NCBI GenBank assembly: GCA_021777555.1
Contig: JAJYDK010000011.1
Coordinates: 1-64,000, forward strand
Length of the DNA stretch: 64,000 nucleotides
Source of the DNA: Pseudomonadota bacterium
GTDB lineage: Bacteria > Pseudomonadota > Gammaproteobacteria > Steroidobacterales > Steroidobacteraceae
Direction: 5' to 3'
In this document: positions 17,416-26,488 of the stretch, in pieces
How the letters are laid out: each line of letters starts with the position of its first letter
Position numbering within the stretch: position 1 is the first letter of the stretch
Translations under genes and position numbers: made by a program
The notes under the pieces: model-generated
Told to the model about the DNA's origin: nothing
Database searches by the model: none
What the model saw: the letters and a program-made list of their open reading frames with translations, nothing else

Positions 17416-20400
17416 CTACCAATTGAGCCCCGCATCGAGCTTGATGGTCAGCGGCACCCCGTAGATGGGTCCGTTGGTGACATACTGCGGCGGAGGTGAG
17501 CCGGCTAGCGATGGGCTGAAGCTCGCGGACGCGTACTGCGGCGTGTTGAACACATCGAGCACGTCGAGCCGGACGTATCCTCTCATCCCGTACCAGCGCA
17601 GACCAAAGTGCTTGGTCGCCTGCAGATCGAGATTGTGCTCGCCCCATGCATCGCGTGGGAACCCCGTCATCGGGAAATCCCAGTAGCCGCCGCACTGCTG
17701 GATCGTGGTCGGGCACGGGGCCGCGGCGCCGAACCCGATCGGCGTCGACAGAGTGAGCTTGGCGCCGTAGGTCATGCTCCATGGCCCGTCGATCGAGCCG
17801 GTGATCACCACGCGGTGCTTCGGGATCACGCTGCTCGGCACCATGGGATACATCGACACCTTGGGCAGATCGAACAGGTAATTGTTGTTGCCGAAGTACG
17901 AGTAGTAATCGTTCTGGTGGGCGTCCGAATAGGTATAGGCGATGGTGGCGCTCCAGCCGGACTCACGGGTATAGGGCTTGTCGAGGTATACCAGCACCTC
18001 CTTGTTGATATCCTTTCCGCCGTTGTTCCACAGCACCAGGTTGCCGGTCGTGCCCGGCACCCCGCCCCAGGCGGGACATACTCCCGCGGCGCCCCAGCTG
18101 CACGGCACGAAGTAGGCGCCATTTGCGGCGCGGTTGCCGAGCTGTCCGACGATGCGGTTGTAGCTCTTGACCTCCGACAGCGTGAGGCTCGCGTCCCATG
18201 CGCCGATGCGCGTGCGAAAGCCCAGGCTGAACTGGTCCGAGTACGGGTTCCTGATATGATTGTTGACCATATCGATCTCGCCGTACGGGGTGGTGTTGAG
18301 CGTCTGCAGATTGGCGAGGCTCATGTAGGCGGGGTTCCAGGCGACGCAGCTCGCACTGGCGTCCGCCGCCGTAAGGCACGGAGGGTTGGCAAAGCTGTAG
18401 CCGCCGCCGTAGAAGCCCACCGTCGGCTCGGCGAGCGCCGATTTGGTGAGTTCCAGGGACATCAGGTCGAAGATGTTGCGATCGTAGGCGCGCGCGTAGC
18501 CGCCGAAGATGACGTAGCGCTGATTGCCCTCTATGTCGTAGGAGAAGCCGAGTCGCGGCTGGATCTCGTTGCTCTGCGGCGAGCGATTGTTCCCGGTGCT
18601 GATGTAGTTGGCGATGTTGGTGCCACCGAGCGCGAGCGCCTGAGCGTAGGTCTCGCTCGATCCAGGGGAGTACGGTCCATAGATGTCCTTGACGACGGCC
18701 TGGGGCGTGACGAAGTGCTCCCAGGCGGGCACGGTCTCGTAGTCGTAGCGCACACCGAGATCGAGCTCGAGATGCCGATTGACGTTCCAGTCGTCCTGCA
18801 GGTAGATCCCGAACAGGTTGTCGTTGGAGTTCGCCAGCACCTGCTTGCCGCCCTGGTAGAGCGCGGTGTAGCTCGCCTGATAGGGCGTGGCGTGGGTGCC
18901 CGCGGAGTCCACGGCGTAGTAGAACTGCGAGCCCTGGGCTGCGTCCTGGTAGCCGAGCTTGGTGCCGCTGTAGCTCACCCCCAGCTTGAGGGTGTGCGTC
19001 CCGGCGAAGCTCAGGTTGGCGAGCGTGAAGTCATCGGACAGCGTCCACACCTGCTGCTGGTTCTTGAACTGGGCGTAGGCGTTCTCACCGTTCACGTTGA
19101 TGATCGAAGTATTGCCGCCGGAGTAGAACCACTGGTAGGTGAGCTGCGGGTTGGTCGAGCTCGGCCGCGGAGTCTGGCCCGAGGACTCGTAACTGACGCG
19201 CGCCTCGTTGGTCCAGCTCTCGCCCGCATGCAACCAGTACAGGCCCACGCGGCTGAATCGGTTCTCCACCGAGTTGGCGGCCGAAGCCGCGGTCTGGCCG
19301 CTCGCGCCGGAGATCTGGCTCTCGAAGCGGTAGAGCTCGGAGAGCTCCAGGCGGTCGTTGACACCTGGCTCGTAGTCGAGCTTGGCGAACAGCAGGTCCT
19401 CGCTGAATGGGTTGGTGGTCGGACCGAACTGTGACCAGACGCTCCCGGGCAGCAGCGGCTGGAGGGCCGCCACGGTTGGCGCATTATTTCCGGGAAACAC
19501 GGTATTGGGCAGTGCCAGATCCTTGTGCTCGTAGGCGACGAAGAAGTGGGCGGCATCCTTCACGATGGGCCCGCCAAATGATGCGCCGTACTCCAGGCTC
19601 TGGCCGCCCAGCGCCTTGGGGTCGCCCGGTGTGGTTGCATTGGCCTCCGCTGGCGTATCCGCCCGCAGATTCTGGTTGGTGAAGCTCACGAAGGAGTTGC
19701 CTTCGAAATTGTTTGTGCCGGACTTGGTCTTCGCGGCGATCGCTGCGCTCGCCACCTGGGCGTATTGGGCACTGTAGTTGGATGTGATCACCCGGTACTC
19801 GGCGATCGCCGACTGCGGGAAGGGATTTCCGGGGTCGCCCACGTTGGGATTCTTGTCCGGCCCCGACTGGCCGGCGATGCCGCCCTGCACGAAGTCCGTC
19901 ATGCTCATGCCGTCGATGTAGACGTTGGCGTTGTACGCTTCCTGCGCTCCGCCGCGAAATGCGGTGTTGCCGCTGCCGTCGACCGTGAAAGTGACGCCCG
20001 GGATGGTATCGGCAAATTCCAGGAAGTTGCGGGTGATCTGCGGAATGGTCGCGATGGTCCGTTGTGAGACCAGGCCGCCGACCGCCGGCGTGCGCACCTC
20101 GACCAGGCGGTGGCCCGTCACCGTCACTTCCTGCAAGGTCGCCGTGCGCAGCTTGCTGGGTGTGAAATCGAAGGTCACTGTGGATGCGACACTCAGGATC
20201 AGCGTCTGCTCCTGAGTGCCGGCCCGCACCCGGTATCGGCCGGGCGGCAGGCCGATCAGAGTGTAAGTACCGGCCTTGGACGCCGTTGCCTCTCGACGGG
20301 CACCGGTGGCGATATTGGTGGCGACGATCTTCGTTCCCGGAACCGCATGTCCTTCGAGTGTCGCGTTGGCCATCTGTGCCCGGGCCGTGTGCGGAATGAG

Positions 20401-20478
20401 TGCGGCGGTGCTGGCCGCCAGCGTGGATGCCACAAAACTGGCGACGAGATTCTTTCGTGACCTGCAGTGCCTCGACAT
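17416..20478 (-). CDS. TonB-dependent receptor with N-terminal carboxypeptidase-like domain (Oar type)
   Basis: 1020 residues from the Met at 20476-20478. After a signal peptide (cleavage near HTARAQ) comes a carboxypeptidase-regulatory-like beta domain (about 38-120), a TonB-box-like LQEVTVTG, a plug domain (about 130-260) and a 22-strand barrel ending in an aromatic-rich C-terminus (LTIKLDAGLNW). Large receptors of this type import oligosaccharides across the outer membrane. The longer open frame upstream crosses the promoter and operators and is not used. It is the first gene of the operon containing the halogenase-like gene and three hydrolases, and two LacI-type operators sit in front. 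Confidence 0.9.
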   Translation of the reverse strand: MSRHCRSRKNLVASFVASTLAASTAALIPHTARAQMANATLEGHAVPGTKIVATNIATGARREATASKAGTYTLIGLPPGRYRVRAGTQEQTLILSVASTVTFDFTPSKLRTATLQEVTVTGHRLVEVRTPAVGGLVSQRTIATIPQITRNFLEFADTIPGVTFTVDGSGNTAFRGGAQEAYNANVYIDGMSMTDFVQGGIAGQSGPDKNPNVGDPGNPFPQSAIAEYRVITSNYSAQYAQVASAAIAAKTKSGTNNFEGNSFVSFTNQNLRADTPAEANATTPGDPKALGGQSLEYGASFGGPIVKDAAHFFVAYEHKDLALPNTVFPGNNAPTVAALQPLLPGSVWSQFGPTTNPFSEDLLFAKLDYEPGVNDRLELSELYRFESQISGASGQTAASAANSVENRFSRVGLYWLHAGESWTNEARVSYESSGQTPRPSSTNPQLTYQWFYSGGNTSIINVNGENAYAQFKNQQQVWTLSDDFTLANLSFAGTHTLKLGVSYSGTKLGYQDAAQGSQFYYAVDSAGTHATPYQASYTALYQGGKQVLANSNDNLFGIYLQDDWNVNRHLELDLGVRYDYETVPAWEHFVTPQAVVKDIYGPYSPGSSETYAQALALGGTNIANYISTGNNRSPQSNEIQPRLGFSYDIEGNQRYVIFGGYARAYDRNIFDLMSLELTKSALAEPTVGFYGGGYSFANPPCLTAADASASCVAWNPAYMSLANLQTLNTTPYGEIDMVNNHIRNPYSDQFSLGFRTRIGAWDASLTLSEVKSYNRIVGQLGNRAANGAYFVPCSWGAAGVCPAWGGVPGTTGNLVLWNNGGKDINKEVLVYLDKPYTRESGWSATIAYTYSDAHQNDYYSYFGNNNYLFDLPKVSMYPMVPSSVIPKHRVVITGSIDGPWSMTYGAKLTLSTPIGFGAAAPCPTTIQQCGGYWDFPMTGFPRDAWGEHNLDLQATKHFGLRWYGMRGYVRLDVLDVFNTPQYASASFSPSLAGSPPPQYVTNGPIYGVPLTIKLDAGLNW

Positions 20479-20716
20479 CGTGTTTCCCCCCTCAGTTTGA
20501 CGAATCGGCCATCGTGAGCTCACGCCTTGGACCCCAGGGCGCAAACTCCTCTCGAGACGCCCGACCGGCGCTGTGGCGCAGAGCGGACGCGGTTGCGGAT
20601 CTCTTGGTGTATTCCCCGGGGCGGCACTGCGCCCGGTCAGCGATTGCGCGGGCGCGACACCCCTGGGACTACGATCCTGAATGCGGATTTCTGCGTCGGA
20701 ACTCCGCACCAACCAA

Positions 20717-20730
20717 TGTAAACGCTTACT
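20717..20730. promoter_or_regulatory. LacI-type operator O2 (TGTAAACGCTTACT)
   Basis: Near copy of the perfect palindrome found in front of the lacI gene (12 of 14 bases). It begins 20 bp, about two helical turns, from O1, so two repressor dimers could bind the same face. It lies in the 5' leader of the receptor transcript. Confidence 0.72.
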
Positions 20731-20736
20731 TCGGAC

Positions 20737-20750
20737 TGTAAACGTTTTCG
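20737..20750. promoter_or_regulatory. LacI-type operator O1 (TGTAAACGTTTTCG)
   Basis: Second near copy of the palindrome TGTAAACGTTTACA (11 of 14 bases). It begins directly after the -10 box of the receptor promoter on the minus strand and so covers the predicted transcription start, the classical position for repression. Confidence 0.72.
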
Positions 20751-20751
20751 C

Positions 20752-20780
20752 TTTATATTCTCCGGGTGCTCCGTTGTCAA
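20752..20780 (-). promoter_or_regulatory. Sigma-70 promoter of the TonB receptor operon
   Basis: On the minus strand TTGACA (20775-20780) and TATAAA (20752-20757) are separated by exactly 17 bp, close to ideal for the housekeeping sigma factor. The start point falls near 20745, inside operator O1. The rest of the gap 20479-20966 holds the long leader and no gene. Confidence 0.78.
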
Positions 20781-20966
20781 TATTTCGTCAATGCCGGGGG
20801 GGCGCAGAAGGGCATGGAAACGCAAGGAACGGTCCAACCGCCCTGCACATCGCCGTCCGGCGGGATCTCCGTTGCATATTTGCAACGGCATTCCGTTGAC
20901 GCGCCCTGTTCCAGCGCGGCGCCCGGACCTCGATCACGCCGGCACCCCGGTCACGATCGCCCCACC

Positions 20967-22010
20967 TCAGGGTTTCAACTCCACGCGTGCCCCGCTCGTT
21001 AGATCAAACGCATGCAAGTGTCCCCGTGCGACCCAGAGCCGTATCTGCTCCCCGACTTCCAGCGTCCTCTCGGGACGCAAGCGCGCGAGCACCCGACCCA
21101 GGCGATGCGTCAGCTCCAGATCCCATTCGCTGCCCTGGGATTCGATCCGCTCGATGCGCCCGGTGAGTTGCAGATCGTCGCCACCGCCGGGCCGTGCCGA
21201 GAAGCACTCGGGGCGCACGCCATATTCCAGCGCGCCCTGCCCGGCCGGAACACGCGCGACATCGTCAAAGGAGTCGGCCGTGAGAAAGTTCATCGGCGGC
21301 CAGCCGACAAATCCCGCCACGAAGCGATTGGCGGGCCGCTGGAACACATGAGCCGGTGTGTCGATCTGCTGCACACGGCCGCCGGCGAGCACCACCATGC
21401 GCTGACCGAGCGACAGCGCCTCGGATTGATCGTGGGTGACGTAAACCATGGTGGCCCCAAGGGAACGGTGCAACGCAGCAAGCTCGCGGCGAAGCTCGGC
21501 GCGCAGTGGCGCATCGAGGCTCGAGAGCGGCTCATCGAGCAGGAACACCGACGGATTGCGCAGCATGGCTCGACCGAGGGCCGTCCGCTGCCTTTGGCCG
21601 CCTGAAAGCTCGCGTGGAAAGCGCTTGAGCATCGCCTCGATGCCCAGCTGCGCGGCGACCAGTCTGACGCGCTGGTCGAGGCGTGCGCGGGGCGTGCCCC
21701 GCACGCGCAGTCCGAACGCCAGGTTTTCGTAGACGGTCATGTGCGGGTACAGCGCGTGGTTCTGGAACACCATCGCGACGTCGCGCTGCTGCGGCGGTAG
21801 CTCGTTGACGGTGCGCTCACCTATTCGGATCACTCCCCGGGTGACCGATTCGAGGCCCGCGACGAGGCGCAGCAAAGTGGATTTACCGCACCCCGAAGGT
21901 CCGACCACCACCAGCAACTCACCATCGCGCGCCGAGCAGGACACATCGCGCAGCACCGCCTGGCCGCCGCGCAGGATCTTCTCGACATGCTCGATCTCCA
22001 GGGCCGCCAT
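20967..22010 (-). CDS. Sugar ABC transporter ATP-binding protein (MalK/UgpC family)
   Basis: 347-residue CUT1 ATPase: Walker A VGPSGCGKSTLLRL, Q-loop, signature LSGGQRQRTALGRAML, Walker B VFLLDEPLSSLDA, His-loop VYVTHDQSEAL, then a C-terminal TOBE/OB regulatory domain (about residues 240-345). It powers uptake of oligosaccharides. It is the last gene of the lacI-ABC operon and starts 1 bp after the second permease. MalK-type subunits can energise several sugar permeases, so it may serve others as well. Confidence 0.92.
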   Translation of the reverse strand: MAALEIEHVEKILRGGQAVLRDVSCSARDGELLVVVGPSGCGKSTLLRLVAGLESVTRGVIRIGERTVNELPPQQRDVAMVFQNHALYPHMTVYENLAFGLRVRGTPRARLDQRVRLVAAQLGIEAMLKRFPRELSGGQRQRTALGRAMLRNPSVFLLDEPLSSLDAPLRAELRRELAALHRSLGATMVYVTHDQSEALSLGQRMVVLAGGRVQQIDTPAHVFQRPANRFVAGFVGWPPMNFLTADSFDDVARVPAGQGALEYGVRPECFSARPGGGDDLQLTGRIERIESQGSEWDLELTHRLGRVLARLRPERTLEVGEQIRLWVARGHLHAFDLTSGARVELKP

Positions 22011-22011
22011 G

Positions 22012-22839
22012 TCAGTCCGTGAGGCTTCCGGCGATCACCGACCGCAGGTAATAGCGCTGCGATGCGAGAAACACCACCACCATCGGCAGCATGGTCATGG
22101 TGGCGCCCGCCGCCATCAGCCCGATATCCTGGTAGTGCTCGCGGTCGATCGCCGCCAGGGCAACCGGCAGGGTCTGCATGCCCTCCTGCTGCATCGCGAT
22201 CATCGGCCACATGAAGTCATTCCAGCTCACCACGAAGACCAGCACGCCCACCGCAGCGAGCATCGGGGCCATCAGCGGCACGACGATCGAGCGGTAGATG
22301 CGCCACTCGCTCGCGCCGTCGATGCGCGCGGCATCGAGGATTTCCACGGGTATGCCTCGCATGTACGCCTGCACCAGCACGATGCCCACGGGATTCGCGG
22401 CGGCCGGCAGCACCAACGCCGCATAGTGATTGACGAGGTGCACCGTGCGGAACATCTCGAACAACGGCAGCACCAGCGCCTGATTGGGGATCAGAACGCC
22501 GAGCATCACGAGCCAGGAGACCACCCGCCTGCCTCGAAACTCTACGCGCGCCAGCGCATACCCGGCCGAGCCGGCCACCAGCACGGACAGCGCCATGGTG
22601 GCGGTGGCGACCACGATGGAGTTGAAGAAATACCGGCCGAGGTGCTGCCGGCTGATGATGTTGATGACGTTGACGAGTGTCGGATGGTGCGGCCAGAGCG
22701 GCGGCGTGCCGGCGGCGGCCTCCGGCGCGCGCATGAGCGCGATCGAGGTCACCCAAAGCAGGGGAAAGAGCGTAACGCCAGCGAGCCCAGTGAGTCCGAG
22801 ATAGGTGCCGGCCCGAAGCGTGCGGGTACGCAGGCTCAT
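22012..22839 (-). CDS. Sugar ABC transporter permease (MalG-like)
   Basis: 275 residues with six predicted helices and the EAA loop that docks to the ATPase (residues about 190-205, EILDAARIDGASEWRIYRSI). The start is set at 22837-22839, 1 bp after the stop of the preceding permease and after a GGGGGAG ribosome site; an earlier Met would overlap that gene by 47 bp. It is the MalG-type half of the inner-membrane channel. Confidence 0.9.
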   Translation of the reverse strand: MSLRTRTLRAGTYLGLTGLAGVTLFPLLWVTSIALMRAPEAAAGTPPLWPHHPTLVNVINIISRQHLGRYFFNSIVVATATMALSVLVAGSAGYALARVEFRGRRVVSWLVMLGVLIPNQALVLPLFEMFRTVHLVNHYAALVLPAAANPVGIVLVQAYMRGIPVEILDAARIDGASEWRIYRSIVVPLMAPMLAAVGVLVFVVSWNDFMWPMIAMQQEGMQTLPVALAAIDREHYQDIGLMAAGATMTMLPMVVVFLASQRYYLRSVIAGSLTD

Positions 22840-22840
22840 A

Positions 22841-23722
22841 TCACTCCCCCCGCCAGCCGGCGCGGGTGTGCCTCTGCACCCATGCAAACAGCCACATCAC
22901 TGCCGTCAGCGCCACTGCGATGGCGCTCGCCGCCCCCCATCGCCACCAGCGAAAGCCGCGCTCGTACATCAGCAGCAGCAGACTCGTGGTGCTGCCCAAG
23001 GGCCCACCCTGCGTAAGCACATACGGTTCGGCGAAAAGCTGCCAGTAGCCGCTGACATCCAGCAGCGCGAGGAGGCCCAGAGTCGGGGCCAGCATCGGGA
23101 CCGTTATCCGCAGCAGCCTCTGGTGCACGCCCGCGCCCTCGATGCGGGCGGCGTCGTACAGCTCGTCGGGTATCTCCTTGCGCGCCGCGGAGACGATGAT
23201 CATCCCGTAGCCGAACCCCTTCCATACGACTACGATCGTGATCGCGAGGATCGCCAGGTGCGGGCTCCCGAGCCAGTCGGGAGCGCCCAGGCCAAGCAGC
23301 GCGAGCAGGTGATTGACCAGGCCGAAGCGCGTGTTGAGCAGATAGCGCCAGCTGATCGCGATGGCAACCGTCGAGCACACCACGGGCACGAACAGAGCCG
23401 TGCGGAACATCCCGCGCCAACGTTCGGCGATCGATTCAATCATCAGCGCCGAGACCAGCGACAGAAACAGCGTCGCGGGCACCCCCACCACCACGACCAC
23501 TAGCGTCGTCTCCAGCGCCTGCCACGCCTCCCGGTCCCTGAGCAGATGCCAGTAATTGGCGGCACCGATCACGTGCAGGTTGGCCGAATCGGCAAGTGAA
23601 TACACACCGAAATCGGTCAGGCTCAGCCCGAGGACGCCGATCAGGGGAATGAAGACGAATACCGCGAGCAGCACGAGCGCGGGCAGGACGAACAGCGCAC
23701 CGGTGGAACGCTTGCGCTTCAT
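22841..23722 (-). CDS. Sugar ABC transporter permease (MalF-like)
   Basis: 293 residues with six helices and the docking EAA loop ELYDAARIEGAGVHQRLLRI. The start at 23720-23722 overlaps the stop of the solute-binding protein gene as ATGA; the open frame further upstream lies inside that gene. It pairs with the MalG-like protein to form the inner-membrane pore. Confidence 0.9.
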   Translation of the reverse strand: MKRKRSTGALFVLPALVLLAVFVFIPLIGVLGLSLTDFGVYSLADSANLHVIGAANYWHLLRDREAWQALETTLVVVVVGVPATLFLSLVSALMIESIAERWRGMFRTALFVPVVCSTVAIAISWRYLLNTRFGLVNHLLALLGLGAPDWLGSPHLAILAITIVVVWKGFGYGMIIVSAARKEIPDELYDAARIEGAGVHQRLLRITVPMLAPTLGLLALLDVSGYWQLFAEPYVLTQGGPLGSTTSLLLLMYERGFRWWRWGAASAIAVALTAVMWLFAWVQRHTRAGWRGE

Positions 23723-25017
23723 CGCGCCTTCGCCCCAAGGGAGTCTCCCCTCGGGGGCATCGCTGCCGGGAACCTCGAGCGCGCCAGAAACTCGCGGCGC
23801 TTCGCGAGCCAGCCATCGACGGTGCGGTCGAACCGCGCCGTGGCACCCCGCACCGTAGCATCGCCCGCGGCCACGCGCGCAGCCATGCGGCGCATTCCAT
23901 CCATGATCTCGTCCCACTCCGGAATCGCCTCAAAGGGGCGCACCCGCTCGAGCTGAGAGCGGAATGCCTGCAGCTTGATGTCGGTCGAAAGCGGCGGCAA
24001 CCGCCAGACGCCGCGCCGCGCCGGCAAGTCGCCCGTGAGCTCGTACAGCCGGACCTGTTGCTCGTCGGCCAGCATGTAGCGGATGAATTCGCGCGCGAGC
24101 CGCACGCGGTGCGAGGCCCGGAAGACCACGAAATCGGAGCCACCGATGATCGACACTCCCGGACCATCGGGACCAGGCATCGGTGCGGTCATCCACAGGT
24201 CCTCGTCCCGAGGCGGCAGAAACCGGCGGAACTCACCGATATTCCATGGACCGGACACGTAGAACACGAAGTCTCCCCGCGCCATCTCCCACCACAGGTT
24301 GACGAGCTGCCGGTCATCGACGCGAGGCGCCAGATGCCCCTGGTACAAGCTCTTGTAAAACGACAGTGCGCGCTGAAACGAGGTGCTCGTGAAGTTACTG
24401 TAGCGATCGCCGTCGCGCAACATCGGAGCGGGCTCTTGCAACGCGAGGACCTCCAGGAACTCATATTCGTTGGTGGGAGCGAGGAGCGCGTACTGCCCGG
24501 GACCGAGGATCCGCCTGACAGCGCGCATCTGCTTCAGCCATCCGTTCCAAGTCCGGGCCGGCCGGTCGAATCCAGCCCGCCGCAGGATGTCGGGGCGATA
24601 AAACAGCAGCCGCGTATCGACATACCAGGGCACGCCGTAGGAAACCCCGTCGAAGCGAGTGACCTGCAGCGCCCCGGGGAAGAAGTCGTCCGCGATATGC
24701 CGCTCGGGCCTGAGTGCGTGCAGGGTGACGAGCATCGCAATGTCCGTGTCTCCTACCTGGGCGACATCCGGCGGGTCTCCGGCCGCGACCGCCGACAGCA
24801 GGCGTGCCTGCGCGGAGCTCCAGGCGAGCTCCTGCACGCACACCGAGCTCCCCGGATGACTCGCTTCGAATCCGGGCACCATGCGCTCGAGCGCGTCCGC
24901 CTCGGAACCAATCGCCCACACGGTCAGTCCGCACGGGGCGTGCGTGCAGCCGGCGCAAGCAAGCATCGCCGCGCCGAGCGCCGCGAGTGCCCTTGCCCGG
25001 TCGAAGGCGCTCCTCAT
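23719..25017 (-). CDS. Extracellular sugar-binding lipoprotein of ABC transporter (CUT1)
   Basis: 432 residues. The start at 25015-25017 overlaps the lacI stop as ATGA and gives a lipoprotein signal (AAMLACAGC). The mature protein has the two-lobed fold of family-1 solute-binding proteins: LTVWAIGSEADALERMVPGF at the N-terminus, YGVPWYVDTRLLFYRPDILR in the hinge region and FVFYVSGPWNIGEFRRF, with many aromatic residues likely to stack on sugar rings. It captures oligosaccharide in the periplasm after cleavage by the hydrolases of the neighbouring operon and hands it to the permeases. Confidence 0.9.
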   Translation of the reverse strand: MRSAFDRARALAALGAAMLACAGCTHAPCGLTVWAIGSEADALERMVPGFEASHPGSSVCVQELAWSSAQARLLSAVAAGDPPDVAQVGDTDIAMLVTLHALRPERHIADDFFPGALQVTRFDGVSYGVPWYVDTRLLFYRPDILRRAGFDRPARTWNGWLKQMRAVRRILGPGQYALLAPTNEYEFLEVLALQEPAPMLRDGDRYSNFTSTSFQRALSFYKSLYQGHLAPRVDDRQLVNLWWEMARGDFVFYVSGPWNIGEFRRFLPPRDEDLWMTAPMPGPDGPGVSIIGGSDFVVFRASHRVRLAREFIRYMLADEQQVRLYELTGDLPARRGVWRLPPLSTDIKLQAFRSQLERVRPFEAIPEWDEIMDGMRRMAARVAAGDATVRGATARFDRTVDGWLAKRREFLARSRFPAAMPPRGDSLGAKAR

Positions 25018-26054
25018 CGGCCCGCTTGTTCGCCCGGCCGCGCGGTGGCCCGCGGATCGGTCGACCCGCGAACGATCAGGGTCGTCGGTAACGGCCGCTC
25101 GCGCGGCCCGGAGGGAGGCGGCTCGCCCGGCTTGCGGTTGACGGCTTTCACCAGCCATTCGAACGCCTCGACGCCCTGTTGCGCGATCGGCGGGCGCACC
25201 GAGGTCAACGGTGGTCGCGTGAATCGCACGATCGGAACGTCGTCGAACCCGGCGACGGCAATTTCCTCCGGTACTCGGATACGGGCCTCCGTCAGAGCCT
25301 CGAGGCATCCCACCGCCATGTTGTCGTTGGCGGCGAAAATGGCGCGGGGACGCCTCGAGCGGCTCGCTATGAGCTGTCCGGCCTGGTAGCCGGCCCGCTC
25401 CGAATAATCGCCCGGAATGTCACGATGTAGCGGCAGGCCGGCCTCTTCGATCGCCGCACGGAACCCGCGCGCCCGCTCGCTGGCATCGAAATTTCCCAGC
25501 GGGCCCGCGATGTGCACGATGTTGCGGTATCCCATCGACACGAAATGCCGCACCACTTGGCGCGCACCGTCGGCGTTGTCCACCGTCAGCGCAGGGCAGC
25601 CGTTGACCGGGCCGGGCGCATTCAGCAGAATCGTCGGAACGCTCATCAATATGGGGGCCAGACGCGCCGCGGCGTCGATAAACGGGGCCATCAGGATGAC
25701 GCCATCGACCTGCCCGTGAAGCAGCCCGAGGACCCGCCTCACTTCGGCGAGGTTCCCATGCAAGCTCGCCACCAGCAGACTCTGCCCGTGCGCGTGCGCG
25801 CACTGGTCGAGCTCGCGGATCAGTTCGGAAAAGAACTCACCGTGCATGTCGGGCAGTACCACCGCGATCGTGCGCGAGCGTCCTGTGATCAGCGCGCGGG
25901 CCGCGGCGTGCGGCACGTAGTTCAGCTGCTGCGCCGCACGTAAAACCGCCTCCTTGGATTCCCTCTTCACGACCGAGGAGCCGTTCATGACCCTGGACAC
26001 AGTCGCGATGGAGACTCCCGCAAGCGCTGCGACATCGCGTATGCTGGTAGACAA
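25014..26054 (-). CDS. LacI-family transcriptional repressor
   Basis: 346 residues: an N-terminal helix-turn-helix and hinge (residues 4-58, IRDVAALAGVSIATVSRVMNG; hinge helix near YVPHAAARAL), then a periplasmic-binding-protein-like sugar sensor domain (60-330). The recognition helix VSIATVSRVMNG is of the class that binds TGTAAACGTTTACA-like sites, and a perfect copy lies 15 bp upstream of its own start. It is the first gene of the operon that encodes the sugar ABC transporter and is expected to repress that operon and the receptor/hydrolase operon until an oligosaccharide binds. Confidence 0.93.
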   Translation of the reverse strand: MSTSIRDVAALAGVSIATVSRVMNGSSVVKRESKEAVLRAAQQLNYVPHAAARALITGRSRTIAVVLPDMHGEFFSELIRELDQCAHAHGQSLLVASLHGNLAEVRRVLGLLHGQVDGVILMAPFIDAAARLAPILMSVPTILLNAPGPVNGCPALTVDNADGARQVVRHFVSMGYRNIVHIAGPLGNFDASERARGFRAAIEEAGLPLHRDIPGDYSERAGYQAGQLIASRSRRPRAIFAANDNMAVGCLEALTEARIRVPEEIAVAGFDDVPIVRFTRPPLTSVRPPIAQQGVEAFEWLVKAVNRKPGEPPPSGPRERPLPTTLIVRGSTDPRATARPGEQAGR

Positions 26055-26068
26055 GGATCAGCCCCATG

Positions 26069-26082
26069 TGTAAACGTTTACA
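26069..26082. promoter_or_regulatory. Perfect LacI-type operator (TGTAAACGTTTACA)
   Basis: A perfect 14-bp palindrome located 8 bp after the predicted -10 box of the lacI promoter, hence over the transcription start. It implies autoregulation and defines the motif that recurs at 20717 and 20737. Confidence 0.88.
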
Positions 26083-26090
26083 GATCGGGT

Positions 26091-26118
26091 ATCCTAACGA
26101 GACCGGGGCTTAAGTCAA
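26091..26118 (-). promoter_or_regulatory. Predicted lacI-ABC operon promoter
   Basis: On the minus strand TTGACT (26113-26118) and TAGGAT (26091-26096) are spaced by 16 bp, directly upstream of the operator. The -35 is strong, the -10 moderate. Confidence 0.6.
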
Positions 26119-26488
26119 GCCGCACCCTGCCACACGGAAAAGGCCCGCCTTTCGCGATCACATCGCTTCGGTGCATCGCGAACGGCGATCTTGTGAGCCA
26201 GTCCGATCCCAGGGCAAGGATTTCCGGGCAGATCATCAGTGCCTCTGCGTTCCGCCGCCTCACCGCGACGCGCATTCACTCGATTCCGGGCGAACTGACG
26301 CCCTGCGGCATTCTCAGAGAACGGACCTGAGATCATCTCGGTGTCTGAATTCCCGAGGCCACCGTTACCGGAAATTCGTCGTGCCGACACGTGAGTCGTC
26401 GCTTCCACGCGATTCCGATGACCCCTGCCGGGATTTCGCGCCATCATTCAACGATCGCGATCCCCGGCACGGTCTGCACGAGATGAGG
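26119..26488. other. Gene-free stretch
   Basis: Between the lacI promoter and the decayed DUF2846 gene no gene, RNA or strong hairpin is evident. Open frames here have no recognisable protein features. Confidence 0.4.

Noticed and set aside
15690-17426. Long open frame antisense to the halogenase-like gene
   Set aside because: No recognisable domain and it fully overlaps a gene with intact catalytic motifs.
26115-26447. 110-codon minus-strand frame upstream of lacI
   Set aside because: Arg/Gly-rich, no ribosome site, no motif; overlaps the lacI promoter region.
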